Source of the DNA: Patagioenas fasciata | Lineage: Eukaryota > Chordata > Aves > Columbiformes > Columbidae | Direction: 5' to 3' | DNA length: 64,000 bases | NCBI RefSeq assembly: GCF_037038585.1 | Contig: NC_092560.1 | Span: 83,862,049-83,926,048, forward strand | Shown here: one piece after another, positions 26,783 through 39,761 of the stretch | Numbering within the stretch: position 1 is the stretch's first letter | Layout: every line of letters starts with the position of its first letter | The notes under the pieces: generated by a model | The model's input: only the letters and a program-made list of their open reading frames with translations | Told to the model about the DNA's origin: nothing | Databases searched by the model: none | Position numbers and translations under genes: made by a program

Positions 26783-26882
26783 TCATAGAATCATTTTGGT
26801 TGGAAGAGACCCTCAAGATCATCGAGTCCAACCATTAACCTGACTCCGGCATCAAACCATGTCCCTAAAAACCTCATCTATA
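26783..26882 (-). mobile_element. CR1 group C 3' tail
   Basis: The sequence TCATAGAATCATTTTGGTTGG to ATGTCCCTAAAAACCTCAT is about 100 bp of group C terminus. Confidence 0.87.
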
Positions 26883-29800
26883 TGTCTTTTTCCATATGAA
26901 AAGGCCTAAAAATGTGAATGAACCCATTGATATGGCTGAGACCAGCTGCACTTTGTGTCTTCAGCAGGATAAGAACAGCCTTCCCAACACATATATTTGA
27001 TGGGAAATGACTTAGTTCAGCGTTGGTAAAGCTCAGAATAACGTCCAGTCTGGCACAACGGTTCATGGGTGGACAAGCTCTTCTAGGTCCTGAAGAACAG
27101 AAATACTAGAACATTATTTGCTTGTAGAAATTATTTAATTCAGCCTGGGACTGCCCTTCCTGAAGCCGGTGTGGGGTTATTTACCCAGGCGGAAAATCGC
27201 AGGGTGTAACCAGGTGGGAATAATATGACCTCAGATGGGATCTGATCCGGTCACCGGTCAAACAACCGGCCTGGCAGAGCAGCCCGTGGGGCCAGATGAT
27301 AAAGAAATCCCTTTCCCTCCTTCCCTGGAGGAGAATTCAACGTGAAAGCGATTGTGTCTCCTTGCAGAACCTCCAGGCAAGGTTGGAAGATGCTGAAGAT
27401 GCTCCCACCTCCCCGATGTGGATGAGATGTCCTGTGCCATTCCCCCGTGATACTTGGTGGTGGGATGGGTGGTAAAACCATGGAAGATTAGGGAGAAAAA
27501 CACCTATTTTAGGCAAAGGCAAGGGTTGTTAGAAGGTTAATGGAAGAGAAAAGTCACCATCCTACTCACAGCTCTAACAGGAGCGTAGTTGGACCACTGA
27601 CATCTCTTGTCCTTCTGGTATCTACTGTAGGTGAAGGAAAGTCCATCTGAAGACTTACCCAGAAGCTGTAGATAACATCAGCAGCCCCCTGAACACACAG
27701 AAGGACCTTGGCGAACGCTTTCGCTCCCTGATGAAACTTTGATCAAATTCCGTTGGGAAATTGCTTTAAAATTTGCAGACAAGGGAGGCAGCTCCCACCT
27801 CCTTCAGCCCAACACCCTGTGGGTCGCTCTCGTCTCTTCTTTCCCATTAAGCCACTTCTAATTTGATGCCAGGAGGTCGCCGCTCTGTCATTTACATCCT
27901 CCTCATCGTTATCTATGGATATCCCTATGGATAAAAGAAGGATGGCGTCATCTTTGGTTCTGGGATGTCTCATGCGCACCAGGAGGAACATGGAGAATAA
28001 TATAAACCAGAAATATATCCCAGACCTGGCGACCTCGTAGCCAGATAATGAGAAACATTTCTCTCTAACCAAAGACTTCTAGGGATAGAAACATTAAGAA
28101 ATGATCTTAACGCTAAAAATTGAGACAAATTCTTCCAACCCCAAGACAAAGATTACATAAATCTGGGAGTTGCTCCCAGGGGTGGAAAGGGAGAGATAAG
28201 AAGCATCTCACGCAGAGGTGGGTACCACTCCAAAAACACCTTGGCTAAGATTTTGGGGGTGACCAGCCCCCCTGTTTTACCCCAGTCCCCAATAGCGATG
28301 GGGTCCTGAGGTCCCCATCCCGGTCAGGCAGCATCACTGGGGACAATGGGCAGGACACCGGGGAGCAGGAGGTAAAAACCTGCTCCAAAGCACCTCAGAT
28401 AAACGTCACAGCTAAAAATCCTCCAGGCAAATCACTCCACAAACCCCAAAGCTTCTGTCTGTGTGGAATTTTGCCCTAACAGCCCCAGCACGGAGAATTT
28501 CCAGGACTGTATCTCACCCGGGGCAGCAGTGATTCACACTTCCAGCATGGTTATTTTCACCCCCCCTGCTTTCTACTTCTTCCCCTGCCCCATCTACATG
28601 AACCCAACGCGGGCTCAGAACTATAGAAGCTGTATTAATAATCATCTTTTATGTGGGTTTAATGATCTCTCCGGATCTGCCAGCCCGCAAACTTGAAACT
28701 CTTTATGAATGTGACTCACACCCGGAGCAAACGTTCATTGGCCGACAAACTCTCCTGATTTCGCTCCGTAAAAGTCCTTTTCCTATTGGAAGAGAGGACC
28801 TGAGGTGTTACCTACACTGCAACTCGAGTTCACTGACTCCGAATAACCCCAGATACCGGGAGTATGTGATTTTATTCTCATTCATTCATCCTCGAGCAGC
28901 CTGATAATGAACTCTGATCTCCCACCTTGCAGAAATTCCCTTTGTACAGACACGTTTACGACTTTTGCAGCCTATGTTTTAGAGTAAGACTATCTGCAAG
29001 ACTAAAAATAAAACCAAGTTATTTTTCTCCCCAAATATATTAAACATCCAGACTTGCCACGCTGCACTTAAAGGATTTCGATGAGAAGCCTCAATCTGTT
29101 TTGAATCAGCATCAGATCCCACTTAGGAGTTGGTGTCTGACCTGGAGGTAAATGATGTCCGGTGAGCGATCAATGAATTGGAGAAATGATTCTAAATTCA
29201 AATACAGGATTTGCGAGTGGTTCGTAAAGCAGAAAGCTGATCCATATGGATGCTGCATAGTTCAACACCGGCAATTTAAGGTGAGCCAAGGTTCCTGCGG
29301 TATTAAAACTTCTCGAATTGCTGTGTTGTACAAAAATCCCCCCAAATTCCTGCCCTCCTGCCTCTCCCAGAGCTGCAGATGGATGAAGGAGCAGATTAGA
29401 GTCTCATGAATATCCTCAACTATCTCTCCCAACACAGAAAAACACCAAAAAGGAGGAATTTCCTGGTTAAAAAGAACTCGGCTGAGGTGTTAAATTCAAC
29501 CCCTGGACACAAGTGATGGGCTCAGCTGCTAAAGAGAAAGTTATTAACAGGGCAGCATATAGAAATGTATAGATTTAACCTCCTGAACAAGCATGTTTTT
29601 CAAGTTTACCAGGTACATGAGCCTAGACGGGCGTCTCTTTTGTACGTGTTTATTCACATTTATACATCTGCATTCATAGCATTACATGGAGCATCTCCCA
29701 CCAGGACCTGGGTTCCATTGGAGCAGAAATCAGCCCCAAAATCTGGACCAGTTCATTTCACCAACACATTTACACCGGTTAATCTGCTTTATAAGAAAAT

Positions 29801-31180
29801 CCGGAGCGAAGCGGACACGTGAGATGTAAAGGCATCTATAAATTGCTTCTCTGCGGAACAGGCCGTAATAAAGAACATCACCACGGCTCACATATGGAAT
29901 GAAACATCTTGGATGTGTGCCTGGAACACGGCCACCTGCTGACAATCTACCATAACATTATATACATGGTGATTTTACCTTCCTATTACACATCCTCAGG
30001 GTGTTCCCGAAATAAGACTGTGTCCGATTATATTAGCTAAACCTCCTTTTTTTAGGTAGGCATTTACTTCTTCACTCCCTCTCCTAATTCACCCGCTAAA
30101 ACGTTAATTTTAAAACATAACTTTTGTTCTACGCGCTTCTCAAACATCTTCAGCATCCTACGCTGATTATCCAAGTCACCAATACATTTTTCTGAGCGTA
30201 GACGTCGTTCTCGAGTATTTTTCCTCCCTTTTCTGCATGGAAAGTGGTACCAGCAATGAAAATAGAGTGGAAAGCCCAAGGATGGATGGATGGAGAATGA
30301 AAAGAACGTCTCTAGTTCCACACTTGGGATGCAACAGCCCCCTCACAACACATTATAGATTTCCTGTCGCATAGGAAAGGTCACTCACGTCACTATTTCT
30401 TCCCCGGTGTATTTGCACAATATATGTGGCTTCTCATTGAGCTGTGACCACGTCAGTGTTGGCAAATTCCAGTGTTGGCTTCTTCTGCAAACACCCACTC
30501 CATTCAACAAACGGCACTAAAAATGACATTAAATCATGTGAAATGTCACCGGAGCCAAAGCACACGCACAAGGATATTTTTCTAATATACTCATAAAACA
30601 GAGAAAATCTTTAATCACCACAGATTAGCAAACCCTGTCTGTTAAAAGACTAAAAAAACCCAGCCTTAAATAGAAACAAACATAATTATTTGCTCATCGT
30701 GACACTAAGGTCAGTCCCATCTTCCCACCGAGCCCTTTGTCATCCATCCTCACAGAAGCCAAATGTGCGTACAAATTGCTGGGATGGGAGCCATCGGTGT
30801 GACATCCCCGTCCCGCATTCGTCACACGTTTCAGAGCTTTGACCCCCAGCCAAAGTCCCTTCCAACCCAAACTGTCCCGTGATTCCACGATCGTCTGGTG
30901 TTGAGCGGATGATGCCACAGGGCAGCCCGTGGAACTCGCTGTCTGATTTTTAGAAATGATAACAAAAGAGACGTAAAGGTCCCAAAACCCCCCAAACCTT
31001 ATCAGCGACAACATCTGGATTCGCTGAATCCACATCAGGGCTTTGATTTTCTGTCATTCACCTCCGAGATAAACTGTTCAATGAGCTGCATCAGCTCTAA
31101 GGTAGAACAATATATCACTATACGTGTATGAAAAAACCTGAAGGACACGGATATCTCGGTTTTCCAGCGCTGCCCCACAG
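26883..31180. other. Unique intergenic sequence, 4.3 kb
   Basis: The longest repeat-poor stretch of the left part. A 40 bp CR1 tail scrap (CTTCCAACCCAAACTGTCCC at 30859-30878, continuing GTGATTCC) is the only mobile-element trace I see. Frames are at most 113 codons and carry no recognisable domain. It could hold conserved regulatory elements, but this cannot be judged from one sequence. Confidence 0.55.
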
Positions 31181-31199
31181 CAGCGTGCGTGGCGTTTGT

Positions 31200-31640
31200 T
31201 CCTAGAAGCCTGCTCGAGTCATTTTTTGGTTAGATCATCTCTATTTAAGGCTGTTCAGAAAAGACAAGCGAGGGATAATCACGGCTGGATGAAACCCAGA
31301 GCGTTCCCACGACGTCCAGCTGTTTGCTCCCTTCATCGCACGGAGATCGCTGCAAACACAGGCAGCGGGGTTCGCGGTCTTTTAATATTTTGCTTCTTCA
31401 GAAAGAGCGAATATCTCGGGAAACGGTCCAAGGCGGCGAGAGACGGACACGGACGTGCCAAAACACGATGTACGTTGGACACCATTCCCCATTGCAACCT
31501 GCGTTTCTCCAGCCGGCTGATCTGCAAGACGAGTTTTTCCATGCCCCGGGATCAAATTCAGAAGCGGCGAGATGTCCAGATGGTTTCTCTGTCGGGACAG
31601 CAGCAGATACGCGTCTTCCAGCTTGGAACCCACAGTCTGG
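31200..31640. promoter_or_regulatory. Intergenic CpG-rich patch, candidate regulatory element or lncRNA start
   Basis: By eye there are about thirty CpGs in roughly 370 bp (31260-31630), far above the surrounding sequence. Stop codons are rare on both strands, which yields overlapping frames of up to 270 codons. The longest one runs on into an antisense CR1, so the frame is not a gene. No TATA box or splice pattern was identified. Confidence 0.4.
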
Positions 31641-31740
31641 CCTCGGGTGTCTGCGTTGCCTCAGAGCGGTCACTCACTTTCCAAGGAAAAATCTTACACT
31701 TTGGTGGGAATCTGGTTGGTAAAGCCAAATTCAGCACAAG

Positions 31741-32319
31741 TAGAATCACAGAATGGACTGGGTTGGAAAAGACCTTCAGAGATCATCAAGTCCAATCCTT
31801 GGGCCAACTCCAGTCCATTGACCAGATCATGGCACTAAGTGCCATGGCCAATCTCAGCTTAAAAACCTCCAGGGCCGGTGAGTCCAAGCACCTCCCTGGG
31901 CAGCCATTCCAATGCCTGACCACTCTCTCTGCACAGAATTGCTTTCTAATCTTCAGCCTAAATTTAAGTTTAAGCCTATGCCCCCTTGTCCTATTGCTGA
32001 CTGTATAGAAGAGCCCAATCCCCCCCTGGCTAGAACTGCCCTTCAGGTGGTTCTAGAGAGTGCTGAGCTCACCTCTAAGCCTCCTCTTCTCCAGACTGAA
32101 CAAGCCCAGCTCCCTCAGCCTCTCCCCATAGGGCTTGTGCTCAAGTCCCTTCCCCAGTCTTGTTGCTCTTCTCTGGACCCGCTCCAGCACTTCAATCTCT
32201 TTCCTGAGCTGAGGGGCCCAGAACTGAACACAACACTCCAGGTGTGGCCTCCCCAGTGCAGAGCACAGGGGAAGGATCACTGCCCTTGGCCTGCTGACCA
32301 CGCTGCTTTGGATACAGGA
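31741..32319 (-). mobile_element. CR1 group A copy, 5'-truncated
   Basis: From the tail TAGAATCACAGAATGGACTG through the [18 protein letters not shown] remnant to CTGCTTTGGATACAGGA. It is about 0.58 kb and nearly identical to the matching part of 55317-56240. Confidence 0.94.
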
Positions 32320-33843
32320 AGGTGCTGGATGGACTCTTATCTCCCCCATCACCTTCACCTTTGTTTTGTAACCCATTTTTTTATTTGCTTGGCAGGTGTG
32401 GCCAACTTTTGGCCTCCTTGGAGAGTCACCACCTGCTCCAAGAGACCTCGGTGACCGCCACGTCGCGGTCGCAATAAAATCCGAGCTTGAGTGCAAGTTC
32501 AGCCCAGGAAGGAGCAAGAGTTACAGAGGGTTTAGCCTGGAGGTGCTCAGATCTCAGCCTGGGCTCATTGCCAGAAATAAAAAGCTTCCTGTAAGCCCAG
32601 TCTAGAGACAGCTTAGTCACAGCATGGATTTGAGACAGCTCTGAAGGGTCTCCAAGAACCCCCATGAACTTGAGCAAGGACGAGTTGGGATGGACATCAA
32701 AGAGCCAGAAAACAGCACTAAGTAGCAGGTTGGGGGGGTCGAAATTGTAAATTCAGGTCTGAACTCTGCCTAAAGCCCATCTTAGGCCCCTGAGCTTTGT
32801 GGTGGGTCACACTCGGGGTGGGACAACCGCTTGGGCTCTCTCAGTGCTTGGGCTGAGCATGAGAGTTGCATGAGAGCAACTAAATCTGTCTCTATCTCCA
32901 GCACAGAGTTGTTTCCTCACCTCCAGTGCCTCAGTTTCCCTACCTGCTACAGGAGCCCAACAGCACTCTGAAGTCTCTGGGTGAAACTCACGCCACATGT
33001 GAGATGCAGGCGTCACTGCAACGTAATTACAACAATTTTCCTCGTTAAACGTGGCTTTTTCTTCTCCGCCGAGGGGTTTCTCTGCTCGCACCACCGCTGT
33101 TCCAGGCCACGGCGTTCGGTTCCCGCACCGTATTTCATTCGGGGACGTCACACAAAGAGCGTGGGAAGCGCGGGGGGACCAGCCCATTGATCTACAGCGC
33201 TCAGAAAATCCCGGCGTGTTCGCTCCTTCTCGCCCCTTTGTAGTCGTGACCTCTCCGTGGCGAGGCCAACCTGCTCCTCGATGGCGTTTCAGAGCTGACC
33301 AGGGCACCGAATGGAGAATTAGCCAGAACACAGCGTCCTTTGTTAAAATACTGATTTGTAATATATGTAAATGGAGCAGGTTACTTTTCCAGCTCTCGCA
33401 CCCATCACCAGGTATGGACCTTCCTAGTGCGGCAGAGCCAGAGCGTAACACCCCCCGTTTCTGTGTGAAACACAAGCCGTGTTCCTCCATCCCGGTAGAG
33501 AAATCCGATTGCGTCAAATCAAACAATCAACTACTTGATATTTTGCAGAATGTCCTTTTATCCTCCCCAGGAGACTCAGGGGTTTCATGCCATCTCTTCT
33601 TGCTGTCACTCAGCTGGCTTGGGGACCTTGAACACGGCACAACAGCCCAAGCTGGCAGTTCCTCCAGACCCCAACAGCTCCTCTTGCTCCTTGTCTTTGT
33701 TTTCCTGATGTTTCTTTGCTCTTTGACTTTACACAGGGCGGTGACATTGTCAGTGGGCTGGAAACCATCCCAAGAAGCTGGCACTACTCATGGGACTTCA
33801 TTATCTTGTATATATCGAACACTAAGGCTGCACCTCAAATCCT
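32320..33843. other. Unique intergenic sequence with a CpG-rich core
   Basis: 1.5 kb. Between about 33040 and 33330 CpGs are dense and frames are open on both strands (minus 239 codons at 32807-33526, plus 264 codons at 33051-33845). Neither frame shows a known domain, and their mutual overlap argues against both. A CRE-like GGACGTCAC lies at about 33143. Confidence 0.45.
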
Positions 33844-34250
33844 GAGGTCAGTTTTGGGTCCCTCACGCCAAGAAAGGCCTTGAGGTGCTGGAGCGAGTGG
33901 AGAGAAGGGAACGGAGCTGGGGAAGGGGCTGGAGCACAAGTGTGATGGGAGCGGCTGAGGGACCTGGGGGGTTCAGCTGGAGAACAGGAGCTGAGGGGAG
34001 ACAGGGACACAAAGAAACGGCCTCAAGTTGGGCCAGGGGAGGTTGAGGTTGGATGTGGGGAACAATTTCTTCCCCAAAGGGCTGTGGGGCATTGGAACAG
34101 GCTGCCCAGGGCAGTGCTGGAGTCACCATCCCTGGAGGGGTTGGACAGACACACAGATGAGGTTCTCAGGGACATGGGGCAGTGCCAGGGTTGGGTTAAC
34201 AGTTGGACTCAATGATCTTGAGGGTCTCTTCCAACCAGAATGATTCTATG
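33844..34250 (+). mobile_element. CR1 group C copy
   Basis: The sequence GGTCAGTTTTGGGTCCCTCA, then AAGAAAGGCCTTGAGGTGCT and on to the tail CCAGAATGATTCTATG. It matches 60730-61143 over about 0.4 kb, including GACAGGGACACAAAGAAACG. Confidence 0.93.
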
Positions 34251-35316
34251 CTTTGCAGCACTATGTTCAGATACCTCCTGGCATCTGAGATGGAAGAAAA
34301 GGGTCAGAGAAACCCCATCCTGTCAATGGTAACATTTTAGACGCTGACTGCTACCATCAGTTTCATTCTGGGGCTTCGCGGACCCAGCAGCAGCGCATTT
34401 GGGCCTCCGTTCATAGAACCACGTCACTTGAAGCTCAGGACTTGTCCCATGTTCTGGTCAACCTCAACACAAAGATCAAGGTTTGACCGAAGGACATGGA
34501 AGGATGCTCCAAGAGAAACCCCAGGCTTTTACGTCGTGGTGTTTTAGCAATTAAGGGTCTTGCAACACTATCCCACGGTGGAAAGCAGTTGAGTGGAGCC
34601 ACCAAAAGAAAAAGCAGGGTGGGATTTTGTTGGGTGAGGCTCAACACAACTCTATTTTTCCCTTGTAGTAGCAAATACTGGAGCTAAAAGGCAACAAAGA
34701 TGAAAGCCAAGGAATGAACAAAGGAAGAGGAGGAGACAAGGGGAGAAGGATCAGAGGCTAAAGGGCACCCAGAGCCTCATACAAAGCACTTGGCTTTCTT
34801 TTTCATCTTGGCCTCGATCAAGAAGGTCCACCTCACTTTTGTACAGTCCCAGGCCATATTATGCCTTGTTTTCTTCACCAAAAAAGAAAGACAATCCCAG
34901 ATCTTTGCAGATACCAGCTCTCACATCAAACCTGAATAAGGGTCACATTTTTCAAAGAGGTCGGAGTCTGTTATATTCTAGACCGAGGACATAAGAGGGC
35001 CCAGAAGATGTGGGGTTTCTCTGAAGTTCTGCTTTCCACGTGAATGTAGATGACCAGTTTAGGACCACTCTCCCTTCACCGTGCCTCACATTGGCAAGTT
35101 TTTTAAGCAAATTGGACAAAAAACGAACAATCTCTAAGAATTAGCTTTTCTACAAAGTTTCTGGAAGCTTTTGGTAGGCAGAACCCAAAGAGAAGGAGAA
35201 ACCCTGCAAGTGTATCCACTTAGGATTAATCTGTGGATCCATATCCTATTAAATATTGGAGAAACACACACCAGAGAGCCCTTGAAACTCCAGGTCCACC
35301 AGAAAGCTTTCAGTTG
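34251..35316. other. Unique intergenic sequence
   Basis: 1.1 kb with no recognised feature. Confidence 0.5.
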
Positions 35317-35410
35317 TAGAGCTGTTTTGGTTGGAAATGACCCTCAAGATCATCAAGTCCAAATGTTAACTCCAGTCTGGCACTGATCCATGTCCCCCAG
35401 AACCTCATCT
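35317..35410 (-). mobile_element. CR1 group C 3' tail, older copy
   Basis: GAGCTGTTTTGGTTGGAAAT through CTCAAGATCATCAAGTCCAA to CCCAGAACCTCATCTATA; substituted group C terminus. Confidence 0.78.
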
Positions 35411-35542
35411 ATAAGAAGTTTGAATGGCCACGAACAGGAAAATATCGATCAACGGCAAGTGAATCACAGAGATCTCACAGTCAGAAAGAACCAGCTGATT
35501 TATCTCTTGGGGTTCATCACCTCACCAACACTTATTAACACC

Positions 35543-36529
35543 ACACAGAATCTCAGAACATCAGGGGTTGGAAGGGACCTGGAAAGCTCATCCAGTGCAA
35601 TCCCCCCATGGAGCAGGAACACCCAGCTGAGGTTCCACAGGAAGGGGTCCAGGCGGGTTTGAATGTCTGCAGAGAAGGAGACTCCACAACCTTCCTGGGC
35701 AGCCTGGGCCAGGCTCCGCCATCCTCACCATCAAGAAGTTTCTTCTCAAATTTAAGTGGAACCTCCTGTGTTCCAGTTTGTACCCATTGCCCCTTGTCCT
35801 ATCACTGGTTGTCACCCAGAAGAGCCTGGCTCCATCCTCCTGACACTCACCCTTTAGATATCTGTAAACATGAATGAGGTCACCCCTCAGTCTCCTCTTG
35901 TCCAGCTCCAGAGCCCCAGCTCCCTCAGCCTTTCCTCACCCGGGAGATGCTCCACTCCCTTTAGCATCTTGGTGGCTGCGCTGGACTCTCTGCAGCAGTT
36001 CCCTGTCCTTCTGGAGCTGAGGGGCCACAACTGGACACAAGATTCCAGGTGTGGTCTCCCCAGGGCAGAGCAGAGGGGCAGGAGAACCTCTCTGACCTAC
36101 TGACCACCCCCTTCTAACCCACCCCAGGTACCATCGGCCTTCCTGGCCACAAGGGCCCAGTGCTGGCTCATGCTCACCCTGCTGGCCCCAGGACCCCAGC
36201 TCCCTTTTCACTGCTCTCCAACAGCTCATTCCCCAACTTACACTGGAACCTGGGGTTGTTCCTGCCCACATTCCAGACTCTACACTTGCCCTTGTTCTAT
36301 TTCATTATATTTTTCCTGCCCAACTCTCCAACCTGTCCAGGTCTCTGATGGCAGCACAGCTTCCAGTGTCACCACTCCTCCCAGCTTGGTGTCACCAGCA
36401 AACTCGCTGACAGTCACTCTATTCCCTCATCCAAATCATTGATGAATATATTGAATAATAGCGGCCCCAGCACTGCCCCCTGAGGCACTGCCCTGGATCC
36501 AGGCCTCAACTGGACTCTGCCCCATTGAC
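35543..36529 (-). mobile_element. CR1 group B copy, about 1.0 kb
   Basis: Reverse-complement group B element from its tail (ACAGAATCTCAGAACATCAGG) to the segment GTCAATGGGGCAGAGTCCAG near the RT motif. It carries the shared TGA (plus-strand ACAGTCACTCTATTCCC) and TAG (TGACCTACTGACC). Confidence 0.94.
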
Positions 36530-37071
36530 CAGAAGGTCTAACAGTTTTGGTGCCATCCAGAATAAATGCCTCATTATTTAAAAACACCTCTGTAAGTGAA
36601 GTCCCGTGGGAAATGTGCACAGCACAGCTTTTCCCCCCTAAAGCTGCATTTAAAAAAATAACCCACAGTGACCTCAATCCCTAAATTTAAATGATGAAAT
36701 CAGCTGTTATTGAGAAAGTAACGTTGGTATTTTCAGCCGGTGAAGAGGAGGGTTCCTGACGTAGCCCGGAGCTCCTCTATCGCAATAACGATGTTCCGGA
36801 GATCTGTGTTACCTTATGTGGGAAGAGAATACGCCTCACCAGTCTCCAACTGGGAGCAGGGCTGCACCAACAGGTTCAACTGGTGGAAGGTGTGATGGGG
36901 TGCAACCCGTAGCCCATGCCGAGGCTTTATTTCATGCACCCTGCCATCCCGCGATACCATCAACCCTTAAAAAGATGTTGGTAAGAGCAAACGTATCTTA
37001 AGAGCGGTTAGTAGACCTAAAATAAAGAGTTAGCCCCTAACTACTGCTGGAGAGGTCCATAAATCATTGAA

Positions 37072-37124
37072 TTATAGAAGAATTTGGGTTGGAAGTGACC
37101 TTCAAAGCTCATCTAATCCGACCC
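37072..37124 (-). mobile_element. CR1 3' terminal scrap
   Basis: ATTATAGAAGAATTTGGGTTGG to CATCTAATCCGACCCC, only about 50 bp, decayed. Confidence 0.65.
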
Positions 37125-39761
37125 CAATATATTAATAAATGTCGATATATGAGATTACAGCCCAACAGAGATGGGCGCTGGTCTCAGCCACGAGGTTCTC
37201 CCGGTTCAGGCATTTTGACACAATATTTCTTACGTTACATACATTATATACTTATTCCTTACTTTCCTGCATGAATAGAGGCCGTTTCCAAGCACGTTAT
37301 GCGGTGGGTTAGAGACAGCGGGAATTAAACAGTTTGGATCCCCATCCAAAATGACAAAAAGCTGTAACCACGTTGTTACTGAAACCCTGGTTTGGGTTGT
37401 CTTAAATTAATAACAAGGTTCAGCTCGCCGGAGCGATGCCATGTGCTAAAATTTGGATAAGACTTGAAGAAAGAAGGTGTCTCGGTACCAGCGGCGACTT
37501 CTTACTCCAAATATACAACTTACAATGCGTAACTGTACTGGTGGGGAGGAATCGGTGTGAATTATCGTTCCTGGATTAGTCACGGGCTCATTTCCCCAGG
37601 TGGTTCGGAGCTCAACAGAGGCAGCGATCCAGACCACGGGATTATTCTTATTAAGAAGCGAACGGGAAAGAGCCCCAAACGACCCTGGGTTTCCAGTTTG
37701 AGTTTCAGGGATCGGTACTCAAAACAACTATCGATTTATCTGCGATTTGAATTTGGTTTGGTTGGGAAATCTTGTTTAGGCTCAGCTTTTCTCTCAGCTG
37801 ACAGCCCCTTAGCCATCAGCGTTAGAATCAAGTCCACATTGCCACAGGTCTTTATATCCTTTATGGGTCTTTATATCATTTCCCCCTTGTTGTAACTCCC
37901 TAACCTTTCCCTTCGCACAAAAAAGACGGGGACACAAACCAAATCACAAGGCTGAGATCTGGGATCAGCACAATCTGGGATCAGCTCAGCGTTCCTGTAC
38001 GTATTCCAACCTCTATTGCAAGACTTTTCCACACCGGTGTTATGAAAGAGCTTGCGATAAAGTTGCTGACTCCGGCTTTTTTCCCCATGTTCCGCACCCC
38101 TGCAATACATAAATTAAAGGTTTGATACAGAAATTAAAGGTTTGATAGAGAAATTAAACGCCACCCACCCCAATTTTGCCCTCAGCGTCTCCCTGCTCCT
38201 CTCCCCCTCACCCATTGACTTTTTTCCTTGGCAAATAAACAGTTGTGACTCAACATTGAAATCCAGACGCCGCTTTTCCACTTTGCTTCTCACAGATTGA
38301 GGCGTTTCCCTTTATCCGTCGTTGCCCTCTTCGTCTCCAAATGCTCATTGCACAGACCCGATCGCTTGGCTTCTCGCTCTTAGGCGCAACTCAACCATTC
38401 TTGGGTGTTGATAAGCAGAGCTTAATGTTCTTCTATGCTCCCAATTTAAAAATCTAATTTCTTTGTACTATATTTCCGATCTATCGCTCGTCCCCCACCA
38501 GCGCCAGCCAAAGCCGCTCAAGTTTCTCCCTTTCCCATCAGCTCCTGGTAGCGGAAACATCAGAAGAAGCCAAATCACAGGGACAAGCGTTGGGTGGTTG
38601 AGACGCCAAAAAATGTTCAGATTTCCCAATTTTGGAGCATCTATGGAAAAAGAACGACCCATTTTTTCCTTCGCGTGTTCCCTTTGATTCACGTTGAACA
38701 TGGCCCAGTGGTTCCTGTCTCGGCAGAAGCTCCATTTGCTGGATGCAAAACCCTCATTCGAAAGCCACAAGTCGATGGTCATTGCCTCTGGATGTTTCCT
38801 GAGATCGCAACATCCAATAAGTTGTATTTGTATTATTTTAATCAGAAATAATTCTCCCATCCTTTAAGAAGTGAGTTCCAGAACAATATTCTTATTTAAA
38901 ACATATATTATGTCAATTGTTTCTTGAAGACGACTCATTTTCCTATCAGCAGTAATCATCAGATTGCAGAAACTGTCTTAAAAACCTTGCCTTGAGTAAA
39001 TAAATTGAAATAATACCCAAGAAGTCACACCTACTGGTTATCAGAGGCCGCACATATTTGTAAGCACCTATATATATATATATATAGTCTTGAAAATCAC
39101 TTTGCAGTATTAAATGTAGTATTTATTAGGTCACCATTTCCCCGAAGAGACGCAGAAAGTACTAAAAAAGTCATGAATGTAACTTTAAATATACTTAATA
39201 CACATAAAATGCCTCATTTTTCAAGATGCTAGAGCTGGCTATTTCTTGCAACTTCTTCCTCTCATATCTGTGTTGTTTTTCTTTCCACTAAACCAGCGGT
39301 ATTGTTATTTCCTCTTGTTTTCTTGAAACAAGGAGACTCCACGCACCATTTGGCAGCTCGTTGCAAGCAGTTTGTACTTGATTTTCCAGAAACGCCGCGT
39401 GTTATTTACACTGCCGGTTGCAACACTTTTCTCTGTGTAAAAGCTCCCTTCGATTTCACTAATCGTTGCCTTATTTTTTTTGAATAAACAGCTGCCGAAG
39501 GCAAGAAGAACATTGCAGGGTAGGAAACACACAACATCAGTCTCTTTGACATTATTCCCAGAAACGCTGCAAAAATCCATCCTCATTTTTCTTTAAGGAA
39601 GTCCTATAGTATTCAACGGGAAACACCACGCGATCGCGGAGTTAAGAGTTGATATTCCACATCTACAAGGTTTTGGCAACAAAATAAGAGCTTGCATTAA
39701 ACTAAGCCCACTGGAATAATATTTAGGGAAAAAGAATAATAATCCTGGAACATACATCCCT
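37125..39761. other. Unique intergenic sequence
   Basis: 2.6 kb without genes that I can support. It contains a short (TA)n microsatellite at 39069-39086. Frames are up to 130 codons (minus, 38468-38860) with no recognisable similarity. Confidence 0.5.
39069..39086. repeat. (TA)n microsatellite
   Basis: About nine perfect TA units in AT-rich sequence. Confidence 0.9.

Noticed and set aside
31196-32008. 270-codon plus-strand frame
   Set aside because: The first two thirds fall in a CpG-rich patch open on both strands, and the last third is antisense CR1. There is no known domain or splice support.
32807-33845. 239-codon minus and 264-codon plus frames overlapping each other
   Set aside because: They are mutually exclusive, open because of the CpG-rich core, and no domain is recognisable. 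They are kept only as part of a possible regulatory patch.
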